NCBI RefSeq assembly: GCF_007860095.1
Contig: NZ_SJPT01000002.1
Coordinates: 682,001-746,000 of the forward strand
Direction of reading: 5' to 3'
Source: Novipirellula galeiformis
GTDB taxonomy: Bacteria > Planctomycetota > Planctomycetia > Pirellulales > Pirellulaceae
Length of the DNA stretch: 64,000 nucleotides
The notes beneath the pieces were generated by a model that was not told where the DNA came from, did no database searches, and saw only the letters and a program-made list of their open reading frames with translations. This document shows, piece after piece, positions 46,757 to 55,877 of the stretch. A program made the position numbers and the translations under genes. The stretch's first letter is position 1, and each line of letters opens with the position of its first letter.

Positions 46757-49635
46757 TTCCCACCCCTTGGACGCCGTCAAACACGCCCAGCACAGGTCGC
46801 GTCAATGCGGCCGGTTGGCTTGATTTACCCGAAGCAGAGCAGTTACGCCTGGCGGAGTTGCTCGATCAATACGCCTGCCGGTTGGAACAGGGTGATACCA
46901 GCGGTGCCGCAGTGTTGCTCGAAGAGCATCCGGAGTTGTTCGACCACTGTAGGGGACATTTGGAAAGTCTGGACCTGCTTTGCCGGGCGAGTGCTCCGTT
47001 GAATCCACCCGATATTATGTCAGACCCCTCAGCGGCAGCCGACACGAATCTGCTGGGTGATTATCGGCTCGGACGCGAAATCGGACGCGGCGGGATGGGC
47101 GTGGTGTACGAAGCGACGCAAATGTCGTTAAGGCGGAATGTGGCGATCAAGATACTGCCATTTGCGGCGGTGTTGGATCAACAACAAGTCGCACGTTTTC
47201 GCAACGAAGCCCAGGCCGCCGCTTCGCTTCACCATCCCCATATCGTTCCGGTGTTTGCCGTCGGTTGCGAACGGGGCGTGCACTATTACAGCATGCAACT
47301 CATTGATGGACATACGCTCGAACAGGTTATCAAAGAGATGTCTGGGGAGGGTCAAGGTAACAACATCGAGCCGGTCAAACCCGTTGCGATTTTTGATCCC
47401 GATGAAGAATCGACGATCGCGCTGCCGATCGGGGATCGGATGAAAGGGAGCTCGCGTCGATCCGCTACGAGTGCCCGCCCAGGATCGCTGGATTCCCCGT
47501 CGAAAGAGAACACACGGCGAATCGATGCGGGGACCACCGTCCAAACCATCCGTAACCGCAACTTCATCGAGAATACGGTTGACTTGATCATTAGTGTTGC
47601 CGATGCGCTCGATTTTGCCCACCAACAGGGCGTGGTACACCGTGACATCAAGCCATCGAACTTGCTGATCGACTCAGCGGGGAAGGTCTGGGTTGCCGAC
47701 TTTGGATTAGCTCGAGTGCGTGGGCTCGGCGACCTGACGGTCGAGGGCAAGGTAATGGGAACCGCCCGCTACATGAGCCCAGAGCAAATCGGCGGACGTC
47801 CACAAGAAATCGATCATCGCACCGATATCTATTCGCTCGGCGTCACGCTGTACGAATTATTAACCCTGCGCCCGGCATTCACCGACGTGAATCGCGACCA
47901 ATTGTTCGCGGCGATCGAGAGCGACATGCCCACCCCGCCGCGGCGGCTGAATCAATCGATCGCGATCGACCTCGAAACGATCATGCTAAAAGCGATCGCC
48001 AAACGAAAGGATGATCGATATGCCACCGCTGGGGAAATGGCGAACGACCTTCGACGTTTCCTCGAGGGGAAACCGACTTTAGCTCGTCGTCCAACCCCGG
48101 TCGAACGCGCCTTTAAGTGGGCGATTCGTCGGCAACGCTTGGTGACGGTCTCCTTTGCGATTGCGATCGTAGTCATGGTTGGCTTGACGTTCGCTACCCT
48201 ATTGATCTCACACCAAAGTCGGCTTAAAGAACAAGCAACCGCTCGCGCCCATTTACACCTTGATCAAGCTCACGCTTTAGTCGATCGAATGGGCGGTTTG
48301 ATGACGCAACGACTGCCCGCGGTGCAAGTCGTCGCTCCATTGCGGATGGAGATGTTACGTGAAGCTGAACGCTACTACTTAGACTTCCTTCGCTATGCCG
48401 AACACGAACCGTCACTGCAGACAGAATTGGCGAAGGTGCAATTTCGCCTCGCCGCGACCTACTCTCATTTGGGAGATGTGGCTGCCGCCGAATCGAAGTA
48501 CCAAGAATCGCTGCGTAGCTACGAAGCGGTTCAGGATGGCGACCAGTGGAACGCGGAAGTCCAGGCCGACTTTGCATTGTGTCTGAACAATTTGGCGACG
48601 CTGCGGAAGGAACAGGGCCGGTTTACCGAGGCCTTGGCGAGCTATCGCAAAGCGACGGCATTACAAAATTCACTGTTGGCATCCCACGTCCACTCAGCTC
48701 GCTTTTTACGCGAGTGGGCAATGACTCAGAATAATTTTGCATTGCTACTTTGGCAATGTGCGGAGCAGCAACAAGCCGAGCGATTACTTGTCGAGATTGA
48801 ATCCCGGCTGACGGAGGTGCTTGGCAGTGCGCCGCCCGATTGGGACGCGTGGCAGCAACTAATCGAGTCCCGCAATGTGCTCGCCGCGATCTTACTTGAC
48901 AATGACATCGCACGGGCCGAAGGGTTACTTAAAACAAACATCGATGATCTTGAAACCATGGGTGCGTTGTCCGGTGCGCAAAGCCAGCGTGACTGGAAGC
49001 TCGAGACCGCAATCAATTCTCTGACGCCTGCGACCCAGTGGGCCGTCGCGCAGAACAATCTGGCTACGCTACTCAGTCGCAAAGGTGACTACGACTTGGC
49101 GACAAAGCATGTCCGGCTTTCGATCGAAATGCTCAATCAAGCTGCCGAGAACAACCTCAACGATATTGATACCCAGGAACAACTGGGGATCGCACACAAC
49201 AATCTCGGCCAATTGATTTGGAGTCAAGGTTCGGGCGAAGACGCCCAAGCCGAGGCCGCGTTAGCCGAGTTCAAAATAGCGGAGACGACATTTCGAAACC
49301 GGCTAGCCGTCCAGGCAAATCATGCGGATTCGATAAGTCGGTTGGGTGGCGTGTTGCACAACATCGGAATGGTCCAACAACGCTGTGGCAACCTCGCCGC
49401 CGCCGTCGACCGGGTGACCGAAGCCATGGAACTGCAAGCCGAGGCGGTTAAACAAGCCCCATTTCATCAAGGCTATCGGGAGTATTTGGAAAGTCATCGC
49501 GAACTTCTCGACCAAACTCTGAGTCGAATTAAGAAGTCAGGAGCCCCGCTCGCGCTGGAACGGGAACATCCCGACACAGCGTACCACGACGGCGTGCAAT
49601 GGACGTGGCTTCGAGCAACAAATAACGGGCGGTAA
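46753..49635 (+). CDS. Transmembrane Ser/Thr protein kinase with TPR-like C-terminus
   Basis: A 960-residue PknB-type kinase. The P-loop is IGRGGMGVVYE (110-120), the ATP lysine K133 is in VAIKILP, the catalytic loop is HRDIKPSNLL (296-305), DFG is at 316-318 and MSPEQ at 341-345, so it looks active. Between the hinge and catalytic loop, about 75 extra Ser/Arg/Asp-rich residues (about 196-270) are inserted. A transmembrane helix (about 463-485) leads to an extracytoplasmic tail of tetratricopeptide-like repeats (for example AATYSHLGDVAAAESKYQES and NNLATLRKEQGRFTEALASY). It is coupled to the upstream sigma gene and 11 bp from the LEPR-XLL gene. Confidence 0.92.
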   Translation: MIPTPWTPSNTPSTGRVNAAGWLDLPEAEQLRLAELLDQYACRLEQGDTSGAAVLLEEHPELFDHCRGHLESLDLLCRASAPLNPPDIMSDPSAAADTNLLGDYRLGREIGRGGMGVVYEATQMSLRRNVAIKILPFAAVLDQQQVARFRNEAQAAASLHHPHIVPVFAVGCERGVHYYSMQLIDGHTLEQVIKEMSGEGQGNNIEPVKPVAIFDPDEESTIALPIGDRMKGSSRRSATSARPGSLDSPSKENTRRIDAGTTVQTIRNRNFIENTVDLIISVADALDFAHQQGVVHRDIKPSNLLIDSAGKVWVADFGLARVRGLGDLTVEGKVMGTARYMSPEQIGGRPQEIDHRTDIYSLGVTLYELLTLRPAFTDVNRDQLFAAIESDMPTPPRRLNQSIAIDLETIMLKAIAKRKDDRYATAGEMANDLRRFLEGKPTLARRPTPVERAFKWAIRRQRLVTVSFAIAIVVMVGLTFATLLISHQSRLKEQATARAHLHLDQAHALVDRMGGLMTQRLPAVQVVAPLRMEMLREAERYYLDFLRYAEHEPSLQTELAKVQFRLAATYSHLGDVAAAESKYQESLRSYEAVQDGDQWNAEVQADFALCLNNLATLRKEQGRFTEALASYRKATALQNSLLASHVHSARFLREWAMTQNNFALLLWQCAEQQQAERLLVEIESRLTEVLGSAPPDWDAWQQLIESRNVLAAILLDNDIARAEGLLKTNIDDLETMGALSGAQSQRDWKLETAINSLTPATQWAVAQNNLATLLSRKGDYDLATKHVRLSIEMLNQAAENNLNDIDTQEQLGIAHNNLGQLIWSQGSGEDAQAEAALAEFKIAETTFRNRLAVQANHADSISRLGGVLHNIGMVQQRCGNLAAAVDRVTEAMELQAEAVKQAPFHQGYREYLESHRELLDQTLSRIKKSGAPLALEREHPDTAYHDGVQWTWLRATNNGR

Positions 49636-49646
49636 GGAAGGGACCA

Positions 49647-50870
49647 ATGGCGCGTCAGCAAAGGAAATATCGTACCACCGCCCCTCTTCGTCATCGACAT
49701 ACGACGATGAGAATCGAGCGTTTGGAGCCTCGTACCCTGTTGGCTGGCGTGGCCGATCTCGGTGCCGACTCCGCGTTTCCGCCCGCAAGCGACACTGCGT
49801 TTGAGTCAAGCGATCACCCCCGTGATGAAATAACGCGCCACGTTGCGTTGGCCGCCGATCCGACCACGCGTGAATTCTCAGGCGTACCAGCGTTCAAATC
49901 CGCGGACGACAGCGCCATGCCGACTAAGATTTCGGAGGCGGCCAATGGAAACGTGCGTTCGAATTGTCGCCCTGACACGATCGACGATTACGTTGGCAAA
50001 GAGGAAGAAATTTGTCAGCCCGATCCGCCCGTCGTAGAAACGAGTGAAGCCGAACAAGACGCTGCGACCGATATCGAACCCGTTCAAATGTTTGACGGAT
50101 CATTGCGGATAACCGGCAGCGGCGTGAAAAACGCCGCGGACGTCGAAACGCAAATGCGTTCATCGCCGATCGCAATCGTTGCGACATCGCCCTCCGCGCC
50201 GCTAAGGTCCACGCCGCAAACCGCTTCGCTTGCGCCGAAGGAAATCGGTTTCGCGTCGAGCAGCCCCTTTCGCTATTTTCAAAATTCCAATCAATCCGAG
50301 AATGACGCTTTGGATTCTCTACGCACCGAATCGATTGCCAAGTATGCGGTGGCTGAGACCTATATGGCGTTCGAGCTCTTGGCGGCGGGCGAAGTGATTG
50401 AACCGGAAGCTCAGCAAAGCGTCGACCACGTGAGTCGGCACATTGCGGAACGCGACCAAGCGGGAACGGAACGCCAAGTCGCGAGTTCGTCTCGGCACGT
50501 GCTCTCCACACCACCTCCCATCGAGAGTTCGCAGGTGCGTGTTTTGATGAACAAGGGAACCTCCGCACTCGAACTTGCCGCCGAGGCCATTCGAGATGCC
50601 GATGCAGAGATCGCGGCGACGCTGAGAAATCGTGAACAAGACTCGATGCCCGTGGAAACCGTGTCGGCTAAATTGCCAATCAACGCTCTGGCTGCGACCG
50701 GTGGTGAATCGCTAGTCGAAGCCGATGAGAGTGTTCGCGGTAGTGGATTTGCAACGCAAATGAAAATCACGCTCTACGGCATGATCTCGCTCATGCTGAC
50801 GATCCGCCCAAAATCCGCGGCGGTAGCACTCATCCCAAGAAATCCGTTTGCGACCGCTAAAACCGAGTAG
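49647..50870 (+). CDS. LEPR-XLL motif protein, third gene of the sigma-kinase operon
   Basis: A 407-residue protein starting with a basic stretch and then MRIERLEPRTLLAG (21-34), the LEPR-x-L-L motif found at the N-terminus of many large planctomycete surface proteins. The rest is low in hydrophobicity, Ala/Ser/Glu/Thr-rich and probably disordered. Near the C-terminus (about 371-395) is a hydrophobic segment, MKITLYGMISLMLT, that could be a membrane anchor. AAGGAAGGG lies a few bases before the ATG, 11 bp after the kinase stop, so it is co-translated. It is much shorter than typical LEPR-XLL proteins. It may be a kinase substrate or anti-sigma-like partner; that is inference only. Confidence 0.7.
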   Translation: MARQQRKYRTTAPLRHRHTTMRIERLEPRTLLAGVADLGADSAFPPASDTAFESSDHPRDEITRHVALAADPTTREFSGVPAFKSADDSAMPTKISEAANGNVRSNCRPDTIDDYVGKEEEICQPDPPVVETSEAEQDAATDIEPVQMFDGSLRITGSGVKNAADVETQMRSSPIAIVATSPSAPLRSTPQTASLAPKEIGFASSSPFRYFQNSNQSENDALDSLRTESIAKYAVAETYMAFELLAAGEVIEPEAQQSVDHVSRHIAERDQAGTERQVASSSRHVLSTPPPIESSQVRVLMNKGTSALELAAEAIRDADAEIAATLRNREQDSMPVETVSAKLPINALAATGGESLVEADESVRGSGFATQMKITLYGMISLMLTIRPKSAAVALIPRNPFATAKTE

Positions 50871-51234
50871 CCACTGAACCGCATGTTTGCCTAAGGAACG
50901 AAGTCAAGCCAGAATTCAGTGGCGTGGTCGCGCAAGATCCCGGTGGCCGTTCGGTTAGGCGAGCTCGCGATTTCGAATGCTCGCGATTTTGAATGCTCGC
51001 CGTCGGAATTTCGATTCGTGGGCGATTACTGCGAGTTAGTGTTCCCCCAAAAATTGGCTGCGTCAAACCCAACGCTTCGCTCATCAAACACGAGTCCAAA
51101 GCGTGTGCTCGATGACCTAGACAGATGACTCAAAAAGATAACCTCGACAGCTAACCTCGGAACTGGTCCGGTGGCCTAATACGGTTTTGCCACCCAAGGC
51201 CTTCGGCACACCTTGTTTCGCTGGTTTCGCGGGC
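50871..51234. other. Convergent spacer with a short tandem repeat
   Basis: 364 bases between the LEPR-XLL gene and the DtxR-fused permease gene, which end towards each other. No gene is supported. It contains the 16-bp tandem repeat listed separately and no clear terminator stem. Confidence 0.45.
50963..51000. repeat. 16-bp tandem repeat, 2.4 copies
   Basis: Units GCTCGCGATTTCGAAT (50963) and GCTCGCGATTTTGAAT (50979), one mismatch apart, followed by a partial GCTCGC. Confidence 0.8.
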
Positions 51235-52563
51235 TCATTGTTCGCCCTCAGACTCCGACGGGATCCTGCTGCCGTGAGGATCCTGGATGGGGGCATCCAT
51301 TTCGTCGTTCAACTGGGTCCTCATTTGCCGATCGGTAAAGTGCTCAAATTGCTCGGCTTTCTCGTGCAATCGCTCTTCATTCACACTCGCCCTGGACAAC
51401 AGATATTGCTCCCATAATCGATGCGAACGAACGAGTTGGCGGGCATGATTGCGACCAACGTCGGTCAATGCGACTTGCCCCTGTTGGACGATGACCTCGC
51501 TCCGATACCGCAAGCGATGAATCGCAAACCACAGCGACCATGAACCGGCTAAGAGATCGTGAGCCAACTCGGTGGTGGAGGGAGACTGAGGCAAATCACG
51601 TTCCTCGCGCCGGTACAGCAACGCCACCACATCGTCGGTCAAGATTTGAAGCGACAACAACCGTTGACGCACCCATTTTACGATCACGCCATGGCGTGGC
51701 GAAAAGGCGACCGCCAGCAACAAGAGCACTCCCGTCGCGACCGCCATCATCCCGGCCGTCGTGGTGCTGCGATATCCGAACCACGCGGGAACCGAGACCG
51801 CGCCAAAATGTCCAATCACCGCAGCAAACGCGGCTAACACGACACTCAAACCAATCATCATTGGCAACCGGTCGGTCAACATGAACGCGGTCGCAGGCGG
51901 AACCACAAACATCGCCACGACTAAGATGTTTCCGACACTTTCGAAGCTAGCCACCGCGGTCACCGCCACAAGCACCATCAACGAATAGTGCATCAAGTTG
52001 GCATTAAATCCGCTGGTGGTTGCCAACGCCGGATCAAACGAGCTGAGTTTCAGTTCCTTATAGAATACGAGGACAAACAACGCATTGAGCATCGCGACGG
52101 TCCCCAGCGTTGCGACCGCTCGAGGAACCTCAAAACCCGCCACCACGATTTTATCCAACGGCGTCAACTCGATCGCCCCATAGAGCACGCATCCTGGATC
52201 GAGGTCGACGTGATCGGCCGCTTGAACGATCAACACCAAGCCGAGCGCGAATAACGAAGTGAACACCACCCCCATCGACGCTCCCTCATCGACTTTTCCG
52301 ACCCCACGGATCCACTGAGTAAACAGCGCCGTCATCACGCCCACGATCACGGCGCCCAAAAACATCGGCAAACTGTTGCGTGTTCCACTTAAAAAGAAAG
52401 CCGCAGCCAAGCCCGGCAACACCGCGTGGCTGATCGCATCGCCAAGCATGCTCATGCGCCGCAGCACGAGGAAGTTACCCAACAACGCAGCGGCAACGGC
52501 CGCCAAAATACCTGCGGCGATGATCCAACCGTCGAGACTCCAACTCCAATTCGCCGTCAACAT
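51235..52563 (-). CDS. Metal ABC permease 2 fused to a DtxR-like domain
   Basis: A 442-residue protein. Residues 1 to about 295 are an ABC-3 family (ZnuB/MntB/TroC-type) permease with about eight helices and the motif RRMSMLGDAISHAVLPGLAAAF (35-56). The C-terminal ~145 residues resemble the DtxR/MntR family: a degenerate winged helix (VIVQQGQVALTDVGRNHARQL) followed by the dimerisation/metal region HRLWEQYLL, AEQFEHFTD and DPHGSRIP. Those motifs normally contribute metal ligands in DtxR proteins. The gene is last of the importer operon, 3 bp after permease 1. The fused domain may sense cytoplasmic metal and gate transport. Confidence 0.88.
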   Translation of the reverse strand: MLTANWSWSLDGWIIAAGILAAVAAALLGNFLVLRRMSMLGDAISHAVLPGLAAAFFLSGTRNSLPMFLGAVIVGVMTALFTQWIRGVGKVDEGASMGVVFTSLFALGLVLIVQAADHVDLDPGCVLYGAIELTPLDKIVVAGFEVPRAVATLGTVAMLNALFVLVFYKELKLSSFDPALATTSGFNANLMHYSLMVLVAVTAVASFESVGNILVVAMFVVPPATAFMLTDRLPMMIGLSVVLAAFAAVIGHFGAVSVPAWFGYRSTTTAGMMAVATGVLLLLAVAFSPRHGVIVKWVRQRLLSLQILTDDVVALLYRREERDLPQSPSTTELAHDLLAGSWSLWFAIHRLRYRSEVIVQQGQVALTDVGRNHARQLVRSHRLWEQYLLSRASVNEERLHEKAEQFEHFTDRQMRTQLNDEMDAPIQDPHGSRIPSESEGEQ

Positions 52564-52566
52564 GAT

Positions 52567-53991
52567 CTACGACACCTCCGTCAACGGATGCGGACTTGGC
52601 GGAACTAAGGTGTCTTGTCGGTCTAACATGGCCTCGAGTTCACGAACCAGCTCGGGTTCCAACACATGTTCAATTGCATCGGCTTGTCGGTCCACTCGGC
52701 TGGGAGCAACGTCGGCATAAGTAATCAAAAACAGCTCCCATAAACGGTGCTGACGCGTCAACCTCGCCGCCTCGGCGAACCCTGCTTTGGTCAAGCCGAT
52801 TCGTTCGCCGATTTGAAGTAGCATGCCCGATCGCCGCGCCCGACGGATCGCTCGTCTCAACCGTCGAGGTGACCAGCTGCGTTGGTCCAACAGCTCCGCA
52901 AATTTGATGTCAGGCTTCTGGGCGGATTCCGCCTCGCTCAATTCGAACGCGGCTCGCAGCAGATGTTGACGGTCGATGGCGCGGTTGAGCCGTCTTCGCC
53001 GCAACGAACGAACCAACACTCCGCGCGATGTGCCCAGCAGCATACTTAAGAGAAAGAACGCGGTGCATACCAACACGATCATCGCGCCGGACGGCAGCCG
53101 CGAAAACAAGGCACTGACACCGCCACCCAACATCCCACTGATCGCGCCAATCAGCCCGGAAATCAAAAACATCGCCCACAATTTTTCGGTCCAGAAACGG
53201 GCCGCCGCTGCAGGAATGATCAATAACGCGATCACCAATATGAGTCCAACCGCCTGCAGTCCGACAATACAGACCGTGACCACCAATCCCATCAATGCGA
53301 TGTCTAAACGGATGGTCGGAAACCCACGCGCCCCAGCAAATCCTTCATCAAAACAGAGCAGTTTGAACTCTTTGAACAACAGCAAGCAGGCCCCGATACA
53401 TCCGGCTGCGACGAATCCGATCAACCGAACGTCCTGCAGTCCCATCGAAGCGGTCTTGCCATAGATGAACGATTCGAGCCCCGCCACATGGCCTTGTTGC
53501 ATTTGCTGGCTCACGCCCAACAATGCCATTCCGCCGCCAAAGAAGACGCTCAGCACCGCTCCGAGCGCGGTATCCTCTTTGAGCCGAGTTGCATGACGAA
53601 GCAGCAATATTACGGCCAACCCGAGCAATCCGGTGATCGTCGCTCCGGAGAGCAGAATCGGCAAGGATTTCCCGTCCGCCCCGACCCAGGTCGCGATCAG
53701 AAATGCCAAGACAATTCCAGGCAACGTGGCGTGCGAAAGCGCGTCCCCCATCAAGGCCCGTTTTCGCAATAGCGTAAAACTGCCCACCATGCCCGCGGCA
53801 CACCCCAGCAATGCGACCCCTAAAATCACCACTCGCGTGTTGTATTGCTGTAGCAACAGCAACTCGGTCCATTGTTCCCAGGAGGGCCATTGCAGTCGTC
53901 GATCGGTGATCGATTGGGCCGCTACCACTTGGGCGAAGGGAAAGTTACCTGCGGCAAGCACGCCCACCGATAGGATGGCAACGGCGTTCAT
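52567..53991 (-). CDS. Metal ABC permease 1 fused to a DtxR-like domain
   Basis: A 474-residue protein. After a short N-terminal helix (about 3-24) and a loop, an ABC-3 permease core spans about 50-325 (LLRKRALMGDALSHATLPGIVLAFL). From about 335 a DtxR-like module follows: a winged helix-turn-helix (KFAELLDQRSWSPRRLRRAIRRARRSGML then IGLTKAGFAEAARLT), then HRLWELFL, ADAIEHVL and a C-terminal SPHPL. The helix-turn-helix is better preserved and much more basic than in permease 2. It overlaps the ATPase gene by 4 bp (ATGA). The two permeases presumably form a heterodimer whose DtxR parts meet on the cytoplasmic side. Confidence 0.88.
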   Translation of the reverse strand: MNAVAILSVGVLAAGNFPFAQVVAAQSITDRRLQWPSWEQWTELLLLQQYNTRVVILGVALLGCAAGMVGSFTLLRKRALMGDALSHATLPGIVLAFLIATWVGADGKSLPILLSGATITGLLGLAVILLLRHATRLKEDTALGAVLSVFFGGGMALLGVSQQMQQGHVAGLESFIYGKTASMGLQDVRLIGFVAAGCIGACLLLFKEFKLLCFDEGFAGARGFPTIRLDIALMGLVVTVCIVGLQAVGLILVIALLIIPAAAARFWTEKLWAMFLISGLIGAISGMLGGGVSALFSRLPSGAMIVLVCTAFFLLSMLLGTSRGVLVRSLRRRRLNRAIDRQHLLRAAFELSEAESAQKPDIKFAELLDQRSWSPRRLRRAIRRARRSGMLLQIGERIGLTKAGFAEAARLTRQHRLWELFLITYADVAPSRVDRQADAIEHVLEPELVRELEAMLDRQDTLVPPSPHPLTEVS

Positions 53992-54788
53992 AACGAGCGT
54001 TCTCGCTGACGCATCGCCTCGGAAACCTCGTCCAACAGCGTCAACCGACCGCCGTAGGTCTTTTGCAGATTCTCCGGAGTGAAAACTTGGTCCACCGGGC
54101 CGTGAGCGACGACACGCATATTGAGCAGCACGACATAGTCAAAGAATTCTGCAACCGTTTGTAAATCATGATGGATCACAACGGCCGTTTTACCACGCGT
54201 CTGCATCTCTCGTAACACGTCGACGATCGCCAACTCGGTGGCCGCATCGACGGCCGCAAACGGTTCATCCATCAAATACAAGTCGGCATCCTGGACCAGC
54301 GCCCGGGCCAAAAAGGTGCGTTGCTGTTGCCCGCCCGAGAGTTGACTGATTTGGCGTTTGGCGAGATCGGCGATCCCAACGCGGTCAAGCGCTTCCATCG
54401 CCGCCTCGCGATGCTTTTTACGTGCCGGCAAGCACCAGCCGATTTCACGATACAACCCCATCGTGACCACGTCCAAGGCATCCACCGGGAAGTCCCAATC
54501 GACCGTTTCTCGCTGCGGCACATAGCCCACTCGCCCCCGCATTTTAGCGTACGGCTGGCCAAACACCTTGACCCGTCCCGAAGCTCGCGGGATCAAATCC
54601 ATCACTGCTTTGAGCAGCGTGCTCTTCCCGGCTCCATTGGGACCAACCACCCCCACGAGTGAACCTGGGGGCAGATCAAAGCCGACATCCCAAATCACCG
54701 GTTTACGGTGGTACGCGACCGTCAAATCATCAATTGACAAGGGAATGGAATTCACCGCGGTCGTGCTCGTGTTGACAATACCGGCCAT
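53988..54788 (-). CDS. Metal ABC importer ATP-binding protein (Mn/Zn type)
   Basis: A 266-residue ATPase. Walker A is GPNGAGKST (about 49-57), the Q-loop region is VGYVPQRETVDWDFPV (the W-D-F-P typical of Mn/Zn/Fe ABC ATPases), the signature is LSGGQQQRTFLARAL, and Walker B is LYLMDEPFAAVD. The H-loop is VVIHHDL. Its start overlaps the substrate-binding protein stop by one base, and its end overlaps permease 1. It energises import of a divalent transition metal. Confidence 0.93.
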   Translation of the reverse strand: MAGIVNTSTTAVNSIPLSIDDLTVAYHRKPVIWDVGFDLPPGSLVGVVGPNGAGKSTLLKAVMDLIPRASGRVKVFGQPYAKMRGRVGYVPQRETVDWDFPVDALDVVTMGLYREIGWCLPARKKHREAAMEALDRVGIADLAKRQISQLSGGQQQRTFLARALVQDADLYLMDEPFAAVDAATELAIVDVLREMQTRGKTAVVIHHDLQTVAEFFDYVVLLNMRVVAHGPVDQVFTPENLQKTYGGRLTLLDEVSEAMRQRERSL

Positions 54789-55819
54789 TATCGAGTGGGC
54801 CCCGCTGCGTGCGATAGTTTGCCTTGGAAACCGTGTTCGGGTGCATCGCCGCCGAGCGCGCGCGTGACTAGGGTGAGATTGTGGTCGATCATTCCGACAT
54901 AGGTGCCTTCATACTCTCCGTCCGGCCCCATTGCATCGGAATAAAGTTCACCACCGATGCTCACTTCTTTGCCACGCTCGCGAACGCCTTCGACCAACGC
55001 CTCGATGTTCTTGCGTGGAACGCTCGTCTCAACAAACACCGAGCGGATCCCACGCTCACTAATCATCCCCACCAGTTCATTGATGCGCTGCAACCCCGCC
55101 TCCGACTCAGTCGAGAGCCCCTGCACACCTTGGACATCCATCTCGTAAGCGCGACCGAAGTAATTGAAGGCATCATGAGATGTGATCAAGACGCGGCGAT
55201 CGCGGGCAATCGAGCCGATCGATTGCTTGCCATACGCGTGCAGCTCGCCAAGCAATTTTGTATACGCCGCTGCGTTAGCGTCATAAGCAGCGGCATGCGA
55301 CGGATCAAAATCAGCCAACGCCTTGGCTACCGCGTCAACGCATTTTGACCACGCCAACACGTCCATCCAAACATGGGGGTCGGGATGCCCCGCGAAATCC
55401 TCGGGCTCGAGCAGGTAGGTTTCGTCGATGGACTCAGTCACCGCCACCACGGGTTTGCCGCGTGCGATCTTGACCAAGACGTCGGTCATTTTACCTTCCA
55501 GCATCAAGCCGCTGTAAAAAACCACGTCACTATCCATCATCATTTGGACATCGTCACGCGTCGCTTTGTACAGGTGCGGATCGACTCCGGCGCCCATGAT
55601 CTGAGTCACCTCTATATACGAGCCCCCAACGGTGCGAACGATGTCTGCCACCATCCCCACCGTCGCAATCGCCCGGATCGGGTACTCGCCGCGATAGAGT
55701 TTCGCTGCAGGATCGCCGTTAGTGGAGGCATTGTCCGAGTTGGACGTCGAGGGGCCACAGCCTGCTAAGACCAATAACCCCACTAACAACACAAATGACT
55801 TATCCACCAAATACCTCAT
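54788..55819 (-). CDS. Metal-binding lipoprotein of the ABC importer (Mn/Zn type)
   Basis: A 343-residue extracytoplasmic solute-binding protein of cluster A-I (MntA/TroA/ZnuA). The signal ends in a lipobox (LLVLAGC), so the mature N-terminus is a lipidated Cys. Metal-site motifs include GVDPHLYKAT and HPDPHVWMDV, with a later conserved ITSHDAFNYFGRAY and FVETSVPRK. The histidine-rich loop of ZnuA is absent, which favours manganese or iron over zinc. The ATG at 55819 gives a normal lipoprotein signal; an in-frame GTG at 55843 is an alternative. It heads the operon downstream of a DtxR-type palindrome. Confidence 0.92.
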   Translation of the reverse strand: MRYLVDKSFVLLVGLLVLAGCGPSTSNSDNASTNGDPAAKLYRGEYPIRAIATVGMVADIVRTVGGSYIEVTQIMGAGVDPHLYKATRDDVQMMMDSDVVFYSGLMLEGKMTDVLVKIARGKPVVAVTESIDETYLLEPEDFAGHPDPHVWMDVLAWSKCVDAVAKALADFDPSHAAAYDANAAAYTKLLGELHAYGKQSIGSIARDRRVLITSHDAFNYFGRAYEMDVQGVQGLSTESEAGLQRINELVGMISERGIRSVFVETSVPRKNIEALVEGVRERGKEVSIGGELYSDAMGPDGEYEGTYVGMIDHNLTLVTRALGGDAPEHGFQGKLSHAAGPTR

Positions 55820-55848
55820 CGGATACGGAGAGCTGGCCAACACTGAAC

Positions 55849-55862
55849 TTAGCCTTGGCTAA
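55849..55862. promoter_or_regulatory. DtxR/MntR-type operator candidate
   Basis: TTAGCCTTGGCTAA is a 6-2-6 inverted repeat whose TTAG...CTAA ends resemble half-sites of DtxR, IdeR and MntR operators. It lies about 30 bases before the lipoprotein ATG and just downstream of the promoter-like sequence on minus, where a repressor would block transcription. A second inverted repeat, ACTACA(10)TGTAGT, lies at 55862-55883. Confidence 0.5.
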
Positions 55863-55877
55863 CTACAGGCAAGCTAT

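Noticed and set aside
50919-51128. 69-residue plus-strand frame after the LEPR-XLL gene
   Set aside because: It includes the 16-bp tandem repeat, has no ribosome binding site and no recognisable motif.
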